DNA from: Verrucomicrobiota bacterium
GTDB taxonomy: Bacteria; Verrucomicrobiota; Verrucomicrobiia; Chthoniobacterales; JACTMZ01
Assembly: GCA_027624625.1 (NCBI GenBank)
Contig: JAQBWH010000011.1
Span: 1-59,378 of the forward strand
DNA length: 59,378 nt
Reading direction: 5' to 3'
The notes under the pieces are model-generated. The model worked only from the letters and a program-made list of their open reading frames with translations. It ran no database searches and was not told the DNA's origin. A program made the position numbers and the translations under genes. Positions 44,966-53,053 of the stretch are shown one piece after another. The stretch's first letter is position 1. Each line of letters starts with the position of its first letter.

Positions 44966-45354
44966 GAACTCAGCCCGCCATCGCCGCCGCCCTCTTGGCC
45001 GGCCTTCTTTTTTCCGCGCCCGGCTGCGATTCACCGCAAGACACGCTGCAATCCCTGCGGAAAGAGGTCTCGGCCTACGCCGCGTCCCCGACGGACGCCG
45101 CCGCGGCAAAAATCGATGAAGGTTTTGCCCGGCTGGACGGCCAGATCACCAAAGCACGTGCGGCCGGCCAGACCGCGGAGGCGACCAGTATGGGCCAAGA
45201 GCGAGATGCGCTTCAGGCGCAATATGCCGCCGCCCGGATGACCGCCAGCCTGCTCAAGGCCAAGGAGGCTGCGGCAAATGTGGGCGAAGCCTTTCGCAAA
45301 GCCGGCGAAGCTTTCGGCAAGACCCTGCAAAATGGGGCTAATGGCGGGGAGTGA
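44962..45354 (+). CDS. Small Ala-rich lipoprotein coupled to pgi
   Basis: The protein has 130 residues. The signal peptide ends FSAPGC with a lipobox Cys at 23. The mature part is helical and Ala/Lys/Glu-rich, without aromatic residues except a few Tyr and Phe, and likely forms a helical hairpin or coiled coil ([20 protein letters not shown], then [19 protein letters not shown]). No family recognised. It starts inside the pgi stop codon (ATGA), so it is co-translated with pgi. Confidence 0.75.
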   Translation: MRTQPAIAAALLAGLLFSAPGCDSPQDTLQSLRKEVSAYAASPTDAAAAKIDEGFARLDGQITKARAAGQTAEATSMGQERDALQAQYAAARMTASLLKAKEAAANVGEAFRKAGEAFGKTLQNGANGGE

Positions 45355-45805
45355 GGGGGCTCGTGAACCTAGAAAAAGCGCTGAGCGTTCAGGGTCGAGG
45401 TTTGAGAGGTTGAAAGCCAACGACTTGCCATTCTGGAGGCCGTCACCCCAAGGATGAGGCCAGCTGATGACGTAAACTGTTCACGCTCAGTCCCTCAATT
45501 GCCTCCGACTGTCTCCGCTTTGCTCCGACTCGCATGACCCAACTTTGAACTACGGCTTTAGGATTAGCGCAGAAGCCATTCAGCGGGACCTCGAGTGGGC
45601 CTTTTTGGCGAGCTCCAGCGGTTGGGAATAACACCTTTGACTCTGAAGGGGCCTCCGGACCAGTATTGCGGGGTTTCTCCGGTCCCTAACTCGTGTCCTC
45701 CGCTCACGCCAATAAAGTCTCCCCTCGGAAGCATTTCCCGCGCTTTGCCCTTGGGGTTTTACCACTTATAACCGTGGTCGGAGTTGTGGCGATAGGCAAA
45801 TAGAG
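45355..45805. other. 450-base gene-poor stretch
   Basis: No frame on either strand resembles a protein, and base composition is more even than in the surrounding genes. I looked for tmRNA, RNase P RNA and 6S RNA landmarks and found none. A TGAAAG-CCAACGACTTGCCA segment near 45411-45431 resembles TGAAAGGCCAGCGGCTTGCCA near 47009-47029, possibly a decayed repeat. It may be remnant DNA. Confidence 0.4.
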
Positions 45806-45908
45806 GAGGATAACAGAAGATGGTGTTTGCGCCGCTGACACGGCGCAAACACAGTCCTCGGAGAGATGTCATGAGCGGGGCGCGTGTCAGCGCGCCCCGC
45901 TTATCCTC
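45806..45908. repeat. Two perfect hairpins with complementary loops inside a closing stem (candidate structured RNA)
   Basis: Hairpin 1 has a perfect 12-bp stem, GTGTTTGCGCCG (45823-45834) with CGGCGCAAACAC (45841-45852), and loop CTGACA. Hairpin 2 has a perfect 10-bp stem, GCGGGGCGCG (45875-45884) with CGCGCCCCGC (45891-45900), and loop TGTCAG. The two loops are exact reverse complements; with the next bases the match is 8 (GCTGACAC, GTGTCAGC). GAGGATAA (45806-45813) pairs with TTATCCTC (45901-45908) and encloses both, so hairpin 2 abuts the closing stem. This predicts a three-way junction with a kissing-loop contact. Strand and whether it acts as RNA or DNA are unknown. Confidence 0.7.
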
Positions 45909-45970
45909 TTTCATCTTCTTCCATCCGTGGCCTGTCTTTATTCCCTTTCGAGAGAGTAACTCTCATTGAG

Positions 45971-46228
45971 TCAGTCGGGAGGTCCGAGCAATTGGAGTCG
46001 GATGGTCTTGGCAGACTTCCAGCGCTTGATCTCACGTTCCCGGGCCATGGCTGATGTCCGGTTCGGGTGGAGTTCGCTCCAGGCGAGGGTCCACGGGCCG
46101 TTTTTGCGGGTGAACTTTCCGCAGATTTTGTCCGAGCGGTTGTGGTTGGCGAGGCGTGCCGGCAAATTGTCGGTCTGGCCGACGTAAAATTTCCCCGAGG
46201 GATTCTGCAAAACGTAGACCCAAAACAT
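45971..46228 (-). CDS. Small GIY-YIG nuclease-domain protein
   Basis: The protein has 85 residues and is of the UhsE/YhbQ-like minimal class. The GIY-YIG element reads VYVLQ then FYVGQTDNLPARLANHN, with a later conserved Arg region and E in SAMAREREIK. Such stand-alone domains are common in several phyla, often in intergenic places and in many copies, and their role is not settled (repair or selfish activity). It lies between the hairpin element and tRNA-Asn. Confidence 0.85.
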   Translation of the reverse strand: MFWVYVLQNPSGKFYVGQTDNLPARLANHNRSDKICGKFTRKNGPWTLAWSELHPNRTSAMAREREIKRWKSAKTIRLQLLGPPD

Positions 46229-46238
46229 GGAGGGAAAG

Positions 46239-46313
46239 TGGCTCCTGAGGTAGGATTTGAACCTACGACCAATCGGTTAACAGCCGACCGCTCTACCACT
46301 GAGCTACTCAGGA
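46239..46313 (-). tRNA. trnN-GTT: tRNA-Asn (anticodon GTT)
   Basis: On the minus strand the 7-bp acceptor stem TCCTGAG/CTCAGGA closes a standard cloverleaf. The anticodon loop CTGTTAA gives GTT. The T-loop is GTTCAAATC, the discriminator is G, and CCA appears encoded (TGG at 46239-46241 on the plus strand). Confidence 0.95.
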
Positions 46314-46463
46314 TTTGGCCGCAATAGCCCGCTAAAACAATCAGTGGAGGTGGGGTCTGTCAAGGTTGCAGACAAGCAGCCTACGCCTTTGGCGCCCGCC
46401 TTGCGGATTAAGATGAAAATGTGTTTGCGCAGGTTCATGTGGCTCTTCATGGTTGGCTTTGCT

Positions 46464-46916
46464 ATGAAACCTTACCTCCTTGTTGTGGCGGCGACCGCTT
46501 TTGGTCTGGCCGCTTGTGATCAAACCAAGCAAGACGTCCAGCAGGCCGTCGAGAAAACGGGCGATGCGGTCGAGTCTACCGCTCAGGCTGTGGGTGAAGG
46601 CACCCAAGCGGTAGCCGAGGGCGCGTGGGATGCGACCAAGGCAACCGGCAAAGCAGCCGGAACGACAGCGGGCGCCGCGGGGGATGGCGTGCAAGCCGTA
46701 GCGGAAAGCGCTTTTGACGCGACCAAAGCGACCGGTAAAGCGGTCGGCGATGGTGCCCAAACGTTAACCGAAGGAACCTGGGGCGCCGTGCAGGACACTG
46801 CCACGGGCGTGAAGGACGTGACCGAAGGCATGTGGGATGGAACGAAGGATGCCGCCAAGGCCACGGGCGACGCCGTCGAAACCGTCGGGCAAGACCTGCA
46901 AAAAGCTGCGGAGTAA
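46464..46916 (+). CDS. LEA-like repeat lipoprotein
   Basis: The protein has 150 residues from ATG 46464. The signal peptide ends GLAAC with a lipidated Cys (18). The mature part lacks Cys and has almost no bulky residues except spaced Trp. It is built of imperfect repeats around the unit (G/S)A(W/F)DATKATGKA(V/A)G, a pattern of amphipathic helices like those in late-embryogenesis-abundant and apolipoprotein-like proteins. Similar proteins are linked to desiccation or osmotic stress, an inference only. The DNA repeats also match (GCGACCAAGGCAACCGGCAAAG and a near copy about 100 bases on). A terminator follows at once. Confidence 0.75.
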   Translation: MKPYLLVVAATAFGLAACDQTKQDVQQAVEKTGDAVESTAQAVGEGTQAVAEGAWDATKATGKAAGTTAGAAGDGVQAVAESAFDATKATGKAVGDGAQTLTEGTWGAVQDTATGVKDVTEGMWDGTKDAAKATGDAVETVGQDLQKAAE

Positions 46917-46942
46917 TTCGTTCAACCAATCATCTATAACCA

Positions 46943-46970
46943 CGCCGCCCTACACGGGGCGGCGTTTTTA
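46943..46970 (+). terminator. Rho-independent terminator of the LEA-like gene
   Basis: An 8-bp stem CGCCGCCC/GGGCGGCG (46943-46950 with 46957-46964) with a 6-base loop is followed by TTTTTATTTG on the plus strand. Confidence 0.85.
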
Positions 46971-47063
46971 TTTGTCCTTTTACCGTCATGGGCAGGGCCC
47001 ATCAAAGGGTGAAAGGCCAGCGGCTTGCCAGCACTCGGCAGGACGGTTAAATTTCTACGGTCA

Positions 47064-47148
47064 GGAGGGGTGGTAGAGCGGTCTATTGCACCGGTCTTGA
47101 AAACCGGAGACCCGCAAGGGTCCGTGGGTTCGAATCCCACCCCCTCCG
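47064..47148 (+). tRNA. trnS-TGA: tRNA-Ser (anticodon TGA)
   Basis: The acceptor stem GGAGGGG/CCCCTCC with discriminator G closes a class II tRNA with a long variable arm. The anticodon loop CTTGAAA gives TGA. The T-loop is GGTTCGAATCC. CCA is not encoded. It is directly followed by repeated sequence derived from its own 3' end. Confidence 0.95.
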
Positions 47149-47289
47149 ATTTCCGGCGAAGCCGGGTTGAAACTTTCCGGTGGGATGAGAGCGAAGTTCG
47201 AGCCGGAGACAGGGCGCCGAAGGCGGCCAATCCCACCCCCTCCGATTTCCGGCCAAGCCGGGTTGAAACTTTCCGGTGGGATGAGAGCG
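47133..47289. repeat. Tandem near-identical 61-base repeats containing the tRNA-Ser 3' end
   Basis: Copy 1 (47133-47193) begins in the T-arm of tRNA-Ser and runs past its end. Copy 2 (47229-47289) is the same 61 bases with one mismatch, 96 bases later, without a tRNA in front. CCGGAGAC in the variable-arm region also recurs (47104, 47203), so the duplicated unit reached into the tRNA. A third 15-base fragment, CGGCGAAGCCGGGTT, is at 47374-47388, and the tRNA start GGAGGGGTGG recurs at 47327-47336. The 316 bases from 47149 to 47464 hold no gene. Confidence 0.85.
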
Positions 47290-47464
47290 CCGCGGAGCGG
47301 CACAGACCGACCAGAGGACGGCCCCGGGAGGGGTGGAGGCTTTGAGGCCGGAACCAACTTCCGCAGTTCGAGTCGGCGAAGCCGGGTTAGGAATTTTTTC
47401 GTTTTTCTTGTCGCATGGTGCGAAGGGGACCATCCTAAAAGCTCGGTCTGCCAACCAACCAGAT

Positions 47465-48334
47465 ATGAGCCAACAAGATTACGCGCACCCTGAAGCCTTG
47501 GTCTCCACCCAGTGGGTGGCCGAGCATCTGAATGATCCGGCGGTGCGGATCATCGAGAGCAATGAGGACGTGTTGCTCTACGACATGGGGCACATTGTCG
47601 GCGCGGTGCACATTGACTGGCGGTCCGATTTGCAGGACCAGACGGTACGAGATTACATCACGCCGGCGGAATTTGCCGCGGTCTGCGCCCAAAACGGAAT
47701 CGGCCCCGACACGACCTGTGTTTTCTACGGCGACAAGTCGAACTGGTGGGCGTGCTATGCGTTGTGGGTCTTTCGTCTCTTCGGTCATGAGAAGGTCAAA
47801 GTCATGAATGGCGGGCGCGACAAATGGGTGGCTGAGGGGCGTCCGCTCACCCGGGAGATCCCTCACTATGCACCGGCCGGTTATCCTGTGCCGGCGGTGC
47901 GACGGGACGCGGCGATTCGTGCCTTTTACGAGGACGCAAGACGCCACAGTGAAGCAAAATTACCACTGATCGACGTTCGTTCGCCCGGCGAGTTCCGCGG
48001 GGAGATCACCCACATGCCGGAGTATCCGCAGGAAGGCGTGCTGCGTGGCGGTCACGTGCCCGGGGCGCAAAGTGTCCCCTGGAAGACGGCGGTCAACGAC
48101 GACGGAACTTTCAAATCACGCGGGGAACTCGAGAAAATTTACACTCAAGGGTGCGGGTTGGCGCCGGACGCCGACATTGTCGCTTATTGCCGGATCGGCG
48201 AACGCTCGAGTCATACCTGGTTTGTGCTCACTTACCTTTTGGGTTACGACAGAGTGCGCAATTACGATGGATCCTGGACCGAATGGGGTAACCGTGTGCG
48301 GGCGCCCATTGCCGTCGGGGAGGAGGACGCTTGA
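47465..48334 (+). CDS. sseA-like: Thiosulfate sulfurtransferase (tandem rhodanese)
   Basis: The protein has 289 residues with two rhodanese domains; the first is inactive, the second holds the catalytic loop CRIGERS. The first domain shows [17 protein letters not shown] and the second [12 protein letters not shown] and EYP. Family members transfer sulfane sulfur from thiosulfate to thiophilic acceptors; here the CRIGERS loop is the 'thiosulfate' type. I chose ATG 47465; the frame is open into the repeat region but that part is not protein-like. The stop overlaps a TTG start for the next gene. Confidence 0.9.
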   Translation: MSQQDYAHPEALVSTQWVAEHLNDPAVRIIESNEDVLLYDMGHIVGAVHIDWRSDLQDQTVRDYITPAEFAAVCAQNGIGPDTTCVFYGDKSNWWACYALWVFRLFGHEKVKVMNGGRDKWVAEGRPLTREIPHYAPAGYPVPAVRRDAAIRAFYEDARRHSEAKLPLIDVRSPGEFRGEITHMPEYPQEGVLRGGHVPGAQSVPWKTAVNDDGTFKSRGELEKIYTQGCGLAPDADIVAYCRIGERSSHTWFVLTYLLGYDRVRNYDGSWTEWGNRVRAPIAVGEEDA

Positions 48335-48648
48335 GAGCCGGGAATCGGTTCGGCCTGGGGCTGTCTCCGTTGGTCGCTTTTGTCCTGGCCGGTTGCGTGG
48401 GCATGGATGTCGGGGCAGGTCCGCAGGGGGAGGATGCGCGAGAGACTTATGCCAGCCTGAATTCCGAACAGCTCTGGCAACTAAGGGAAGCCTCGCGGGG
48501 AGGGGATCATGAGTTGGTGGCGACGGTCTCGCGCATGGCTTGGGACAACCCCAATTCTGCCGTCGAGCTGGGGAACTACGCCGCGGCCCTGCGGCCGGAG
48601 GCCGCGGAGCAGATTGCTTCCGCGGTCACTCGTGCGGTGACTAGGTGA
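48331..48648 (+). CDS. Small lipoprotein coupled to the rhodanese gene
   Basis: The protein has 105 residues with a TTG start inside the rhodanese stop (TTGA). The N-terminus ends FVLAGC, a lipobox with Cys at 22. The mature region is short and helical ([20 protein letters not shown], then a helix-turn at [20 protein letters not shown]), perhaps one TPR- or Sel1-like unit. No family recognised. Confidence 0.6.
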   Translation: MRAGNRFGLGLSPLVAFVLAGCVGMDVGAGPQGEDARETYASLNSEQLWQLREASRGGDHELVATVSRMAWDNPNSAVELGNYAAALRPEAAEQIASAVTRAVTR

Positions 48649-48714
48649 GTCAACGCCGCCAAGCCGCGAGGGAGAGACCAAGATGTCGCGCGATCGGTCT
48701 CGGACTGATGTCGG

Positions 48715-49284
48715 TCAAGCCTGCCGCATCCGGTCCGTCAGATGCCGCCCGTCTTTCAGGGCTGCCCGGTTGCTCTTGCTGCGCATGAATTGAAAAGCCA
48801 GCCATGTGGCGAGGAGTGAGCTCATGACGCCGGCGAGCGTGGTGATGAGGAGCAGGGAGAGTCTACCCGGGGCGTTGGGAGGAACTTGCGTGACGGCGAC
48901 AAGAATCCCGAGGGAACCTCCGATGGCCATGGCCATTTGGAGGGTGCGGCGCTTAACCGAGCGATAAAAAGACATGGGATCACTCATCTGGTATGCAGCG
49001 AGGCCGAAAAGGAGTCCGGTGAGGCCGGCCAGCATGCCGCTATAGGCAATCAGATAGGCATTGAGGTGCTCATTTTTCATCCGCCCCTTCCAGCGGATGA
49101 AGTCTTCTAAGAACGAGCCGACTTTGCGGTCAAGATAGGGTTGTGGCTCCGAGAGCTCACTGATCACCGTCGGGTCTGGCGGGTTTTGGCCTCGGGCTGG
49201 CGTCGGGACGGCTAAGACAAAGGCTACCACGGCCGCGAAAAGAATGGCGGCGGGCACAAAGAGTGGAGTGGGAAGGTTTGGCAA
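48715..49284 (-). CDS. Membrane protein of unknown function
   Basis: The protein has up to 189 residues. A possible signal or first membrane segment (PAAILFAAVVAFVLAVPTPARG) is followed by a short soluble part and then three hydrophobic segments (AYSGMLAGLTGLLFGLAAY, MAMAIGGSLGILVAVTQ, LLLITTLAGVMSSLLATWLA). A TTG at 49284 or the GTG ten codons later could start it. I recognise no family. It is 16 bases upstream of the beta-helix gene on the same strand, but orientation puts it downstream in the transcript. Confidence 0.55.
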   Translation of the reverse strand: MPNLPTPLFVPAAILFAAVVAFVLAVPTPARGQNPPDPTVISELSEPQPYLDRKVGSFLEDFIRWKGRMKNEHLNAYLIAYSGMLAGLTGLLFGLAAYQMSDPMSFYRSVKRRTLQMAMAIGGSLGILVAVTQVPPNAPGRLSLLLITTLAGVMSSLLATWLAFQFMRSKSNRAALKDGRHLTDRMRQA

Positions 49285-49300
49285 GGTTCTGGTCAGGGGG

Positions 49301-49978
49301 TCAGGAGCGCAGGGTGGTTTCGATTTCCTGGCGGAGTTTGGCCACGGTTTGGGCGGGGAGAAGGCCTTTCCAGTGGACGCAGGGGTGGACCACGGATTCT
49401 CGCCCGAGCAGCGAGCCCGGACTAATCACCGCATTACAGCCGATTTCGGCCCGATCGCCCACGATGGCACCGAATTTTTTGAGGCCGGTGGGAATCGACG
49501 CGTCGGACCCGCGGACGATGATTTCGTCGTGGTCGAGGCGGACGTTGGAAAGAATGACCCCGGCGCCGAGATGCGCTTTGTGGCCGAGGATGGAATCACC
49601 CACGTAGTTGAAGTGCGGAACTTGCGCGGCGTCGAAGACGATGCAGTTTTTGAATTCGCAGGAGTTGCCGAGGACCGCATCATTGCCCACGATCACGTTC
49701 TCACGGACGTAGCAACCGGCGCGGATCTGGCAGCGATCGCCGATCCAAGCAGGGCCCTTGATCATGGCACCTTGTTCGATGGTGGTGCCGTGACCGATGT
49801 AGACGGCATTGCTGATGAAGGGGCGGCCGATTTGTTTGCCGTGGATGGCCGGTTGGAGGCGGAACTGGAGATAGGACTCGATGAGGGGGAGGGCTTCCCA
49901 AACATTGGTCACCTTCTCGAACAAAGACCGGTGGTCGGTGTGCTCGAGATCGAGGTAATCGGCGGGGGAGTAGGTCAT
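49301..49978 (-). CDS. Left-handed beta-helix (hexapeptide-repeat) transferase-like protein
   Basis: The protein has 225 residues from ATG 49978. An N-terminal helical part (about 1-50) precedes isoleucine/valine hexapeptide turns: YIGHGTTIEQGAMIKGPAWIG, IRAGCYVRENVIVGNDAVLG, and later GAIVGDRAEIGCNAVISPGSLLG. These build a left-handed parallel beta-helix, as in UDP-sugar N-acyltransferases and the C-terminal part of GlmU. The N-terminus DLEHTDHRSLFEKVTNVWEAL recalls nucleotidyltransferase-linked forms without the catalytic pyrophosphorylase domain. It may acylate a sugar nucleotide; not certain. Confidence 0.75.
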   Translation of the reverse strand: MTYSPADYLDLEHTDHRSLFEKVTNVWEALPLIESYLQFRLQPAIHGKQIGRPFISNAVYIGHGTTIEQGAMIKGPAWIGDRCQIRAGCYVRENVIVGNDAVLGNSCEFKNCIVFDAAQVPHFNYVGDSILGHKAHLGAGVILSNVRLDHDEIIVRGSDASIPTGLKKFGAIVGDRAEIGCNAVISPGSLLGRESVVHPCVHWKGLLPAQTVAKLRQEIETTLRS

Positions 49979-50045
49979 GAGAAGATGACGAGGGGCGAGT
50001 GACAGGTGGCGGGCTGACTGCCGCTCGGGGAAGGTCTGAAGATGC

Positions 50046-51449
50046 TCATGCTCCGGTGCGGGTAAGTTTGGTCCCCTCTTTGCTATCTTTGACCACCCAG
50101 CCGTGTTTGAGCAACTCATCCCGCAGGGTATCGCTTTTGGCCCAGTCCTTGGCGGCGCGGGCATTGGTTCGCTGCTCGAGGAGGACGGCGATGTCCGGCG
50201 GGATGGTGGCAGCCTCGGGTTCGAGGCGGAGGACGGAGTTCAAACGCTCCCAGTAATCGAGGAGTCCGCGGGCTTGTTCCGGCGAAAGTTCACCTTGGTC
50301 CATGGCGCGATTGGTATCGCGGACGAGATCAAAGAGGGCGCCGAGGGCGGCGGAGATGTTGAGATCGTCATCGAGTGCGGCGGCGAATTTATCTTCCGCG
50401 GCGGCGGGATGCGGAGTGCTTGATTCCGCGGCGGCCGCCAACTCGGTGATGCGTTGCTGCCAGGCGTCGAGTCGTTGCAGGGCGCTTCGCGCACCAGCCA
50501 GCCCTTCAAAAGTGAAGTTGAGAGGCAGACGGTAGTGGGCGGAGAAAAGGACGTAGCGCACCTCACGTCCACTCCACCCCTTGTCCCGCAGGCCGCGCAG
50601 GGTATAAAAATTGCCGGCCGACTTGGCCATCTTCCGTCCGTCGACCATGAGGTGGGCGCAGTGCATCCACAAATTGACGAAAGTTTGCCCCGTGCAGCAT
50701 TCCGTCTGCGCGATTTCGGCCTCGTGGTGCGGGAAGATGTTGTCAACGCCTCCGCAGTGGATATCGAGCCGGTCGCCGAGGAGCCCACTGGCCATGGCGC
50801 TGCATTCGATGTGCCATCCCGGGCGCCCCGGGCCCCAGGGGCTGTCCCATTTGACGTCGCCATCGGCCGCGTCGTGGGCTTTCCAAAGGGCGAAGTCGCC
50901 GATGTTTTCCTTTTCGTATTCATCGGAGCTGACGCGGCCCGAGGGGCGGAGTTCTTCCAGATTGAGGTGGGCCAGTTTTCCATATGCGGGAAAGCTGGCG
51001 ATGCGGAAGTAGACCGACTGGTCATCCGCTTGGTAAGCATGACCGGCAGCGATGAGTTGCGCGATCATGGCAATCATGCGCGCAATGTGCTCCGGATCGG
51101 TGGCGGCGGGGAAAGCGTTGGCGGGTTTGATGCGCAGCGTGGCCAAGTCCTCGAAAAAGGCGTCTTTGAAGGGCTTGGTGAAATCGGCCAAGGGAATGCC
51201 ATGTTCCCGGGCGCCGCGGATGGTTTTGTCGTCCACGTCGGTCAGGTTCATAACCCGTTCGACCTCAAATCCGCGGTATTCAAGATGGCGCTGGAGGAGA
51301 TCCTCGAAGAGGTAGGCGCGGAAATTTCCGATATGGGCGTGGTTGTAGACGGTCGGTCCGCAGGTGTAGACCTTGACTTTTTTTCCCTCCGGATCGAGGG
51401 GGACGAACGGTTCGGCTGATCTGGTCAGCGTGTTGTGGAGGCGGATCAA
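50046..51449 (-). CDS. cysS: Cysteinyl-tRNA synthetase
   Basis: The protein has 467 residues with a TTG start; no other in-frame start precedes the conserved part. The HIGH motif is HIGN (39-42) in TVYNHAHIGNFRAYL, and the zinc-binding C30 is in YTCGPTVYNHAH. Another zinc ligand region is AMASGLLGDRLDIHCGG, and the KMSKS motif is KMAKSAGNF. The gene is 42 bases after ispF on the minus strand. The order ispF-cysS is common in bacteria. Confidence 0.95.
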   Translation of the reverse strand: MIRLHNTLTRSAEPFVPLDPEGKKVKVYTCGPTVYNHAHIGNFRAYLFEDLLQRHLEYRGFEVERVMNLTDVDDKTIRGAREHGIPLADFTKPFKDAFFEDLATLRIKPANAFPAATDPEHIARMIAMIAQLIAAGHAYQADDQSVYFRIASFPAYGKLAHLNLEELRPSGRVSSDEYEKENIGDFALWKAHDAADGDVKWDSPWGPGRPGWHIECSAMASGLLGDRLDIHCGGVDNIFPHHEAEIAQTECCTGQTFVNLWMHCAHLMVDGRKMAKSAGNFYTLRGLRDKGWSGREVRYVLFSAHYRLPLNFTFEGLAGARSALQRLDAWQQRITELAAAAESSTPHPAAAEDKFAAALDDDLNISAALGALFDLVRDTNRAMDQGELSPEQARGLLDYWERLNSVLRLEPEAATIPPDIAVLLEQRTNARAAKDWAKSDTLRDELLKHGWVVKDSKEGTKLTRTGA

Positions 51450-51491
51450 AGGAATTGAGGGTTGAGGGAAGGACGAGGGCGGAGGAAGCGT

Positions 51492-51971
51492 TCAGTCGGG
51501 GTGTTCGACGGTGGCGACGGCCATGGCGGCGATGCCTTCGCCGCGGCCGATGGTGCCGAGACCTTCATTGGTGGTGGCTTTGACCGCGATGCGGGCGGCG
51601 GGGAGTCCAAGCGCGGCGGCGATGCGTTCGCGCATGGCGGAAACGTGGGGAGCAATTTTCGGAGCTTCGGCGATGAGGGTGGCATCGATATTGTTGATGC
51701 GAACGCCGCGGGCGCGGGCGAGGTCGGCGGATTTTTCCAAAATCACAAGGCTGCTTATGCCGCGGAGGGCTTCGTTGGTGTTGGGGAAGTGATGGCCGAT
51801 GTCTTGTTCACCGATCGCGCCGAGAACGGCGTCGGCAATGGCATGACTCAGCACGTCGGCATCGGAGTGGCCGTCGAGTCCCTGATGGTGAGGAATTTCG
51901 ACGCCGCCGAGGATGAGGGGACGACCGGCGGCAAAGCGGTGGATGTCGTAGCCGAGGCCAGTGGTGATCAT
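51492..51971 (-). CDS. ispF: 2-C-methyl-D-erythritol 2,4-cyclodiphosphate synthase
   Basis: The protein has 159 residues from ATG 51971. The metal-binding D-x-H is in GYDIHRF (D8, H10), and GLDGHSDADVLSHAIADA and the late KATTNEGLGTIGRGEGIAA are signatures. It forms the cyclic diphosphate of the MEP route to isoprenoids. ispD is not in the window. suhB-like gene ends 10 bases upstream, and cysS starts after it. Confidence 0.95.
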   Translation of the reverse strand: MITTGLGYDIHRFAAGRPLILGGVEIPHHQGLDGHSDADVLSHAIADAVLGAIGEQDIGHHFPNTNEALRGISSLVILEKSADLARARGVRINNIDATLIAEAPKIAPHVSAMRERIAAALGLPAARIAVKATTNEGLGTIGRGEGIAAMAVATVEHPD

Positions 51972-51981
51972 GCCGGAGTTT

Positions 51982-52761
51982 TCAGTGTGCCGTTGGCAGG
52001 GCTGGTTCGTTGGGGAGCAAGGAGGCAAAGTCGGCGCGTCCGCTGGTCGCCGTGATGCGGAATCTGTTGGGATTGTCCGGGTGGGCTCGCAGGTCGACAA
52101 CGCCTCCGGCAGCGGGAACAAGGAGGAGGCCGGCGGCGATGTCCCACAGGCTGATGGTCCCTTCGAGGTAAGCGTCGAGGCGGCCGGTGGCGACATAGGC
52201 AATGTCGAGTGCGGCACTGCCCAGCATGCGCATTTTTTTCACCCGACGGATGGCATGGTTGAAGGCGGGCAGAGTGCCATTGATGCTGCCGACGGTTTTC
52301 GAGACGCCCATCGAGATGATGCAGTCCTGCAAATTGGTGCGGCGACTGACTTCGATTTTCCGTCCGTTGAGCAGCGCGGGTCCACCGGCTTCGACGGTCC
52401 AGGTTTCGTCGCGCATCGGATCATGGATGACACCGGCGAGGAGTTCATTGTTGCGCCGCACCGCGATGGTCGTGGCGAAGTGAGGAATGCCATAGAAATA
52501 GTTTACCGTCCCGTCCAAGGGATCGATAATCCACTCGCATTCTCCGGTTCCTTCTCTGATCCCCTCCTCTCCGAGGATGGCGTGGTCGGGATGACGGGCC
52601 AGGATATGATCCTCGATGAGGCGTTGGGTGCGGCGGTCGAGTTCTAGTTTGATGTCGTGGGCCTGCATCTCGTCGACCTCGAGCGGTTGATCGAAATTTT
52701 CACGGAGCAATTTGCCGGCGAGGAGTGCGGCGTCGACCGCCGTGTTGAGAAATTCGGACAT
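51982..52761 (-). CDS. suhB-like: Inositol monophosphatase family protein
   Basis: The protein has 259 residues from ATG 52761. The metal-binding motifs are GEEG (about 74-77), DPLDGTVNYFYGIPHF with the catalytic Asp, and a late WDIAAGLLLVPAAGG. The family includes myo-inositol-1-phosphatase, FBPases and PAP phosphatase; the sequence cannot separate these fully. It lies 10 bases upstream of ispF, in the same direction. Confidence 0.9.
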   Translation of the reverse strand: MSEFLNTAVDAALLAGKLLRENFDQPLEVDEMQAHDIKLELDRRTQRLIEDHILARHPDHAILGEEGIREGTGECEWIIDPLDGTVNYFYGIPHFATTIAVRRNNELLAGVIHDPMRDETWTVEAGGPALLNGRKIEVSRRTNLQDCIISMGVSKTVGSINGTLPAFNHAIRRVKKMRMLGSAALDIAYVATGRLDAYLEGTISLWDIAAGLLLVPAAGGVVDLRAHPDNPNRFRITATSGRADFASLLPNEPALPTAH

Positions 52762-52800
52762 GTTTGACCATGTGGTAACAGATGCGATGCGCCTGGCGGA

Positions 52801-52834
52801 CAAAAAAATCGGGAGGGGATCGAAATCCCCTCCC
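52801..52834 (-). terminator. Strong terminator of the histone-like peptide gene
   Basis: A perfect 10-bp stem GGGAGGGGAT/ATCCCCTCCC (52811-52820 with 52825-52834) encloses a 4-base loop, TTCG in the minus-strand RNA. GATTTTTTTG follows on the minus strand. Confidence 0.9.
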
Positions 52835-52860
52835 GTGCAACTTCGTTAAACCACTAAGAT

Positions 52861-52962
52861 TTAGCGACGGCGTTTAGCGGCTTTTTTCTTAGCAGCCTTT
52901 TTCTTGGCGGGCTTGCGCTTCGCAACTTTTTTCTTGGCAGCTTTTTTCTTTTTAGCGGGCAT
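52861..52962 (-). CDS. 33-residue lysine-rich histone-H1-like peptide
   Basis: The peptide has 33 residues: MPAKKKKAAKKK then VAKRKPAKKKAAKKKAAKRRR. It contains only M, P, A, V, K and R, with repeated (P/A)AKKK units like the tail of histone H1 and of bacterial Hc1/Hc2 or AlgP-type proteins. It should bind DNA or RNA without sequence preference. The frame is short but looks real: a GGGGGGA purine run lies about 8 bases before ATG, a strong terminator follows, and an AT-rich promoter region precedes it. Very high Lys codons are AAA/AAG mixed, so the repeat is held at the protein level. Confidence 0.75.
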   Translation of the reverse strand: MPAKKKKAAKKKVAKRKPAKKKAAKKKAAKRRR

Positions 52963-53053
52963 CCAAAATCCCCCCTTTCAATCCGCAGTAGCGGTTTAGG
53001 AGTGTGCTTATAATGCAACTCACAAGTGCGTTGGTAAGACTGCGCGGAACAAT

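Noticed and set aside
45443..45765. Two short minus-strand frames of 61 and 63 codons
   Set aside because: They have no recognisable motif, overlap each other and have no ribosome site; likely chance.
45355..45970. tmRNA, RNase P RNA or 6S RNA
   Set aside because: I looked for the tmRNA ends and tag frame, the RNase P core segments and a single long 6S hairpin on both strands and saw none.
47064..47464. CRISPR array
   Set aside because: Only two full repeats, 61 bases long, derived from a tRNA, with no cas genes.
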